A stretch of DNA of 64,000 nucleotides from Pteria penguin. Taxonomy: Eukaryota > Mollusca > Bivalvia > Pterioida > Pteriidae. This document shows positions 61,701-64,000 of this stretch, piece after piece. Location of the stretch: positions 53,202,910 to 53,266,909 of the forward strand of contig CM068585.1 of the NCBI GenBank assembly GCA_035048485.1. Reading direction: 5' to 3'. The translations under genes were made by a program, and so were the position numbers. Within the stretch, counting starts at the first letter, position 1; each line of letters begins with the position of its first letter. The notes under the pieces were generated by a model, which was not told the origin of the DNA, did not search any database, and was given only the letters and a program-made list of their open reading frames with translations.

Positions 61701-62396
61701 TTTGTTTCAGGTTGATAACTTGAAACAAGAAAATTATCACACTAAATAGGGAAAAGGATAACCATTCTAAAAGATAAAATATGTATATAGCAGTAAAAAA
61801 CATATACACCTATATACGTTTATTGTAATTTATTGTACTAAATGGATATTTCGACTATTTGTATCTCTTCAGTGATATTTAAAGTCGAAATGTGAAAATT
61901 CAACATATTTCAAAAGCAAACACAATTGATCTAGATTTATAAACCAAAATCCATCAGAGGATAACGCCTGATCTTGTGCATCATGAGTAGGGTAAAAGTT
62001 TCTACATTAAAATGCGAGTTAGCTGTATAGATATGTTCGGACAGTTTTTGTGAGCTATCCTTATTTGTCGTTGATTTTCAAATAATGGTTTTAAGTGTAC
62101 AATCTGGCGGAATTACAGGTTATTAATGTAGACAATATCTATATTGTATCCCATTTGCTAAGTGGTTCAAAAGGAAGAGGAAAATATAATAATTTTAAAA
62201 GAGAAAGGAACAAGTTGAGGCAAAAATGCAATAATGTAAACAAGTAAGAATGAAAAGGAATTTTACATAAAAGTATACAGATATGTCTAAATCAGAAAAG
62301 ATAAGTATTTGTTATTCACAGTACCTTTTCAGTTTCGCAATCTCCTCCGTATAATATGCTCTCTCTACAACCTGACTGGTATCAACTGCCTTCAAC
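41180..62396 (-). CDS. SPATA18: Mitochondria-eating protein-like (SPATA18/MIEAP), eight exons, 5' end off window
   Basis: MIEAP takes part in mitochondrial quality control. Exons in coding order: 62396-62325, 55688-55614, 53142-53059, 47761-47537, 46268-46142, 44851-44753, 44061-43951, 41644-41180. All borders are AG/GT and phases are continuous; 418 residues are visible. Human has 538, so the N-terminal part lies to the right. A coiled-coil region starts with DTSQVVERAYYTEEIAKLK, continues through two homologous exons (ELERIKKEKQNMEKE; QWDRIQKENQNMKKE) and the long exon (RAEEALIHAELENQLEQTVS). Then come RPTEIAEKFSDLYDNEWTDA and the C-terminal MIEAP domain (VSLCWFIRS ... FKQYTKTGHTLDYVVWPALF, ending LLGKGVAQPK-stop). 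AATAAA overlaps the stop codon. The symbol is by homology. The 55688 exon may be constitutive or alternative, as it is phase-neutral. Confidence 0.9.
41868..43210 (-). mobile_element. Penelope-like retroelement, degenerate copy A
   Basis: The minus frame 43203-42514 encodes a Penelope-type reverse transcriptase: FFDFSTLYTTITHQKLK, RYKYLVVGHNYLYFVKE, GILMGTNCGPLLADIFLYSY and FNFTYRYINDVLSINNPVFK. The catalytic Y-x-DD is YIND here (Asp to Asn). After a frameshift the C-terminal part continues (GYARACSKYENF, RKFYGRYSDLVQFQIPLSRM) to about 42,228, followed by a conserved UTR (GCATGCAACTAGGGGACGCT) to 41,868. The GIY-YIG domain is not recognisable. It sits in the last intron of the MIEAP-like gene in sense orientation. 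Confidence 0.93.
43500..43690. repeat. Dispersed GACCTTG / CAGACAGAC repeat copy
   Basis: AAAGGTCACAGTCAAGGTCA, AAAAGGGCTTCATCAGTGGA and GAGACAGACAAACC...GACAGGACAAAAT, then ...GGGGGCATAAAAT, in family order. Confidence 0.7.
44400..44612 (-). mobile_element. tRNA-derived SINE, degraded, reverse orientation
   Basis: GACAGCGTCTGCCTTATGCA, CACCTACAATGACACAAGGC and the B-box region GATGGGATTCGAACCCGACC (minus strand GGTTCGAATCC) in SINE order. Confidence 0.75.
45118..45979 (+). CDS. Possible small two-exon gene nested antisense in a MIEAP-like intron
   Basis: Exon 1 45118-45279 and exon 2 45818-45979 join in phase 0 (CAG|GTGAGG ... TATTTCAG|TTA) to give 107 residues. The N-terminal half is basic (QKRKHKTTVIKY, MSSRKRKHLHS). 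The C-terminal half contains MEEEGYQRLQRCVAILESNP and DWLGGKQRTKEL, which is helix-like. There are no signal peptide or membrane segments. AATAAA at 46007 with a GT-rich stretch (AAGTGTTAGTGG) follows the stop at the right distance. It lies wholly between MIEAP-like exons 46142 and 44851, on the opposite strand. I do not recognise the family; it could be a chance pairing of frames. Confidence 0.38.
46007..46012 (+). terminator. Poly(A) signal of the nested plus-strand gene
   Basis: AATAAA 28 bp after the stop codon at 45979, followed by a GT-rich element. Confidence 0.4.
47095..47420 (-). mobile_element. Penelope-type UTR fragment, copy 1
   Basis: AAAGTAACTGATGTCACATG, GAGGTGAGACCAGGTGCC, TGAGCGTCTC and GTGTAGAAATTGTCACAGCC align with 55,235-55,565 and partly with 60,236-60,310. 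The CCAGGTGCC...AGCGTC phrase also occurs in the UTR of both Penelope copies. Confidence 0.65.
49100..51560 (+). pseudogene. Mariner-like transposase relic, copy A, interrupted
   Basis: At about 51,340-51,560 the plus strand reads YSPDLAPSDFYLSPKLKSYV in one frame, then FRSNECVMGAVYVY and, after shifts, KCMEIKGDYI. This is the C-terminal end typical of mariner transposases (SPDLAPSD carries the last catalytic-region Asp). The opposite end of the element appears near 49,300 (TATACGAGGTATGATAAAAATG). The roughly 1.9 kb between is not mariner-like, so the element is broken. Confidence 0.75.
51107..51146. repeat. (TTTA)n microsatellite
   Basis: About 40 bp of TTTA repeats. Confidence 0.95.
52290..52490 (+). 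repeat. Interspersed repeat family R, forward copy
   Basis: TAAACCGGTTAACCACACCA, GTGTGCAGGTCCTTGGTGAT and ACTTTGTCAGATTTCTTCAG match the copies around the FAMeT-like gene. Confidence 0.85.
53443..53595. repeat. (ACT)n(AAT)n(AAC)n trinucleotide tract
   Basis: Compound triplet repeat that gives poly-Thr/Asn, poly-Ile and poly-Leu frames on both strands. A related tract is at 58570-58735 in block B. Confidence 0.96.
54600..55085 (+). pseudogene. Mariner-like transposase relic, copy B, deleted
   Basis: Aligns with copy A from ATTAATGTTACATATGAGGT through CCAAATTTAGCCCATTACGA and GAGTGTGTCATGGATGGTGT to GGAGCATTGAGATGAAGG. Frames are broken many times. It lacks the 1.9-kb insert of copy A. Confidence 0.7.
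55235..55565 (-). mobile_element. Penelope-type UTR fragment, copy 2
   Basis: GTAACTGGTGTCACATGACC, GACCAGGTGCCCGGGGAGGG, TGAGCGTCTC, AAGTGTCACAGCCACACAAC and GAGGTCCACACTGCAAAGGG parallel 47,095-47,420. It is inserted between the block B left flank and the duplicate exon. Confidence 0.65.
55740..57536. repeat. 36-bp minisatellite, about 50 copies
   Basis: The unit TATATAGCAGGACATTCCCT + GATAGTGTTATATGTC repeats about 50 times, with variants (ATATCAGG, TTCGCTG, TCTGTATA) distributed in a higher-order pattern. As 36 is a multiple of 3, it keeps a 483-codon frame open (12-residue repeats of AGHSLIVLYVYI), the longest ORF of the window, but it is intronic and antisense to the gene. It begins about 50 bp upstream of the 55688 exon acceptor. 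Confidence 0.97.
57537..58470. repeat. 16/17-bp minisatellite, about 58 copies, derived from the 36-bp unit
   Basis: The unit GTGTTATATGTCTATA is the 36-bp unit with the GCAGGACATTCCCTGATA part deleted. A 17-bp variant with an extra G is frequent at the left end (57,550-57,860) and recurs at the right edge (58,430-58,470). A GCGTTATATG variant clusters at 58,158-58,370. Confidence 0.97.
58570..58735. repeat. Compound trinucleotide tract (ACT, GCT, GAT, AAT, AGT)
   Basis: Triplet repeats in the position corresponding to 53443-53595 of block A. Confidence 0.95.
59285..60235 (-). mobile_element. Penelope-like retroelement, truncated copy B
   Basis: The minus strand reads AEFIQSLLSKGNKQLASRFN and then a stop, followed by YIDDDLSINNPVFKDHLNII (catalytic Y-x-DD preserved). 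After a deletion of the middle part, MSSNIPSSPGYGVFISQLVR and RKLYGRYRDLVQFQIPLSRM follow (59917-59645), then the same UTR as copy A (TGCATGCAACCAAGGGACGC) to 59,285. Confidence 0.92.
61449..61531 (-). pseudogene. Decayed third copy of the MIEAP-like coiled-coil exon
   Basis: The minus strand aligns along its length with exons 53142-53059 and 55688-55614. A residual frame reads EEETKMEKELKELRQEFRNS. An upstream in-frame TGA and shift break it, and the donor GT is replaced by AT (CACCT|ATGAG in place of CAGCG|GTAAG). It would not be spliced. Confidence 0.75.
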
Positions 62397-64000
62397 CTTA
62401 AAAATCATATATATAAGAAAAATTTTATCATTTTGTGTTAACAACTAAACAGATGTGTAATCGTTTTGTCTCTCCATCTGTTTGAGGTGAAAATCACAAT
62501 AGTAATGTCATGGTGCATACGAATATGTCTTTTTTATGTATGTAGTTTTCATATGTGTACCCTACACTTGGGAAATTTCTATATTTGGAAAGAACATTGA
62601 TTCCAGTAAATTTTCTTAGTCAATTGTCAAAATCATCAAAAGGGAATTCTTAGGAATTACATTCAAAACAAGAGTTCTCTATAGGGTGCTTCTGCCTGCT
62701 GGAACTGGTTTTCGTAAAGTAACTAAACGGCCAATGCAACATATTTTGACAACTCTCATCAAAAGTAATTTGCATACCTATTTTGTATGGCATAAAACCG
62801 TAACAGAAACAAACTGCAGTGGAATCTTTTTTGAGAATTTATTTGGTATATTCAGTTCTCTTTTTTCTATGTGACCTTGACCTCTTAGAGATGATATTAA
62901 ATGACACGTATTTGAAAGTCCTGCGTAACAATTGTGTGAAGTATGATCAGATTCTGATGAATGGCTTAGTAGCTATGAATTCTGACAGACCATATAAACC
63001 CTTACTGGGATTTTGACATCTTCTCATTGACCTTGACCTTTGAGAAATGAACTTGAGTGACCTTTGCACGAATTTTCTGATTCGGAGTTAAAATTATGTG
63101 AATTATAATCAAATTCCGATGAACGGATTAGGAGATATGATTTCAGAGGGACACTACCAGCCTCATTTTCTTTTTCTTTTTTTAGGGGGGGGGGATTTAA
63201 GTGCTTCTGAGTGACCTTGACCATTAAATAAGACCTTTGTCTGAAAGTTCTTCTCCCAGGTGATGATTTTGTGAAATATGATCATATTCTAATGAATAGA
63301 TTATAAGGTATAAAATCGGACCGAATATGAAGTTGATTTGTAACACTAAACCTTTACAGGGGAGGAGGAGGGATCAGTTAATATTTATGCTAAATGATTT
63401 AACGATCAACCGTCAATGTCCACATTTTTCATAGTTTTCTGAAATATACCTCAACAGAAAATAAGCTGGAAATTTTATTTCTCATTGGCATGTTCCCAAG
63501 TACTTTAAATAAATATTACATTGTTGGTCTTTTGAATCGATGACAACGAGAAAAGGGTATCATAGGATGAATTATTTCCTATTTCATAGAAACTGCCGAA
63601 CCAACATTGGATTACTTCCTATTGTTTATTGGTATGATGCATTCTTTCAATGTTTGTAGAATGCTTGTATTCTTTCATGCCTTCAATTTCTACTAAAAAT
63701 GCGTTATTAAGACACTTGTTCAAGATAGTGAAATACTCTAGACAATGAGGCATATGTACCTCTATGGCAGGCCGTATCTTCATCGGAAGCACTAATACCC
63801 ATAACTTTTCCTCCATGATACTATCAATTACATTCCTTTCTTACTATAGAACTAATTAGATTTGGCATGTGATGGGGTTTTTTTTCAAAATTTGGCTAGT
63901 TTCGCAGATGCTGTATGTATGAACCTTGACTAAGATACCTCAAACATGAATATATGATTGTTCCCCGTATACCTTATCATTTCATGTATACTTTGATGTG
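62397..64000. other. MIEAP-like intron with degenerate 'TGACCTTGACC' repeats
   Basis: Three diverged units of about 150-170 bp starting at about 62,872, 63,028 and 63,210 each carry TGACCTTGACC, then GTGAAGTATGATCA / GTGAAATATGATCA and TTCTGATGAATGG / TTCTAATGAATAG. A 65-codon minus frame (63619-63816, starting MEEKLWVLVLPMK) has no recognised family. The next upstream exons of the MIEAP-like gene are not seen before the window ends. Confidence 0.5.

Overview
The window is eukaryotic nuclear DNA, AT-rich and intron-rich, with long stretches of microsatellite, minisatellite and transposon-derived sequence. The gene content (ependymin-related protein, a secreted farnesoic-acid-O-methyltransferase-like protein, a mitochondria-eating protein) and the repeats (tRNA-derived SINEs ending in GATT repeats, Penelope-like elements, short GACCTTGA / CAGACAGACAG repeats) point to a marine mollusc, most likely a bivalve. 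This assignment is an inference from recognised families, not a database match. The longest open frames are repeat artefacts. The real genes are split into short exons, assembled here by hand from splice sites, reading phase and family alignment.

Layout. (1) 1-12,242, minus strand: ST13/Hip, an Hsc70 co-chaperone. Nine exons encode about the first 288 residues; the C-terminal domain lies off the left edge. (2) 12,243-16,544: repeat-filled intergenic DNA with a 160-bp hairpin, a (TA)n block and a cluster of short palindromes. (3) 16,545-26,047, plus strand: XPNPEP3 (mitochondrial Xaa-Pro aminopeptidase 3), six exons, lacking only a small first exon. The ST13 <- -> XPNPEP3 divergent order is the same as in human. 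(4) 27,357-30,874, minus: a four-exon ependymin-related gene with an in-frame TGA in exon 3. (5) 31-37 kb: no conventional gene; a 46-bp minisatellite, and a 1.9-kb DNA transposon relic with terminal inverted repeats and a frameshifted THAP domain. (6) 37,022-38,948, plus: a two-exon secreted protein with a Cys-rich N-terminal half and a FAMeT-like C-terminal half. (7) 41,180-62,396, minus: the 3' part of a mitochondria-eating protein gene (SPATA18/MIEAP-like), eight exons. Its introns hold two Penelope-like elements, two mariner relics, a 2.7-kb minisatellite and a possible nested antisense gene.

The genes do not form an operon or one pathway. Two products, XPNPEP3 and the MIEAP-like protein, are expected to act at mitochondria, and two, the ependymin-related and FAMeT-like proteins, are secreted. 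The most notable observations are: amplification of the XPNPEP3 exon-3 splice donor into a 108-bp tandem array; duplication of a 28-codon coiled-coil exon of the MIEAP-like gene inside roughly 5-kb tandem blocks, with a decayed third copy; the nonsense codon in the otherwise intact ependymin-related gene; and the conserved ST13/XPNPEP3 linkage.
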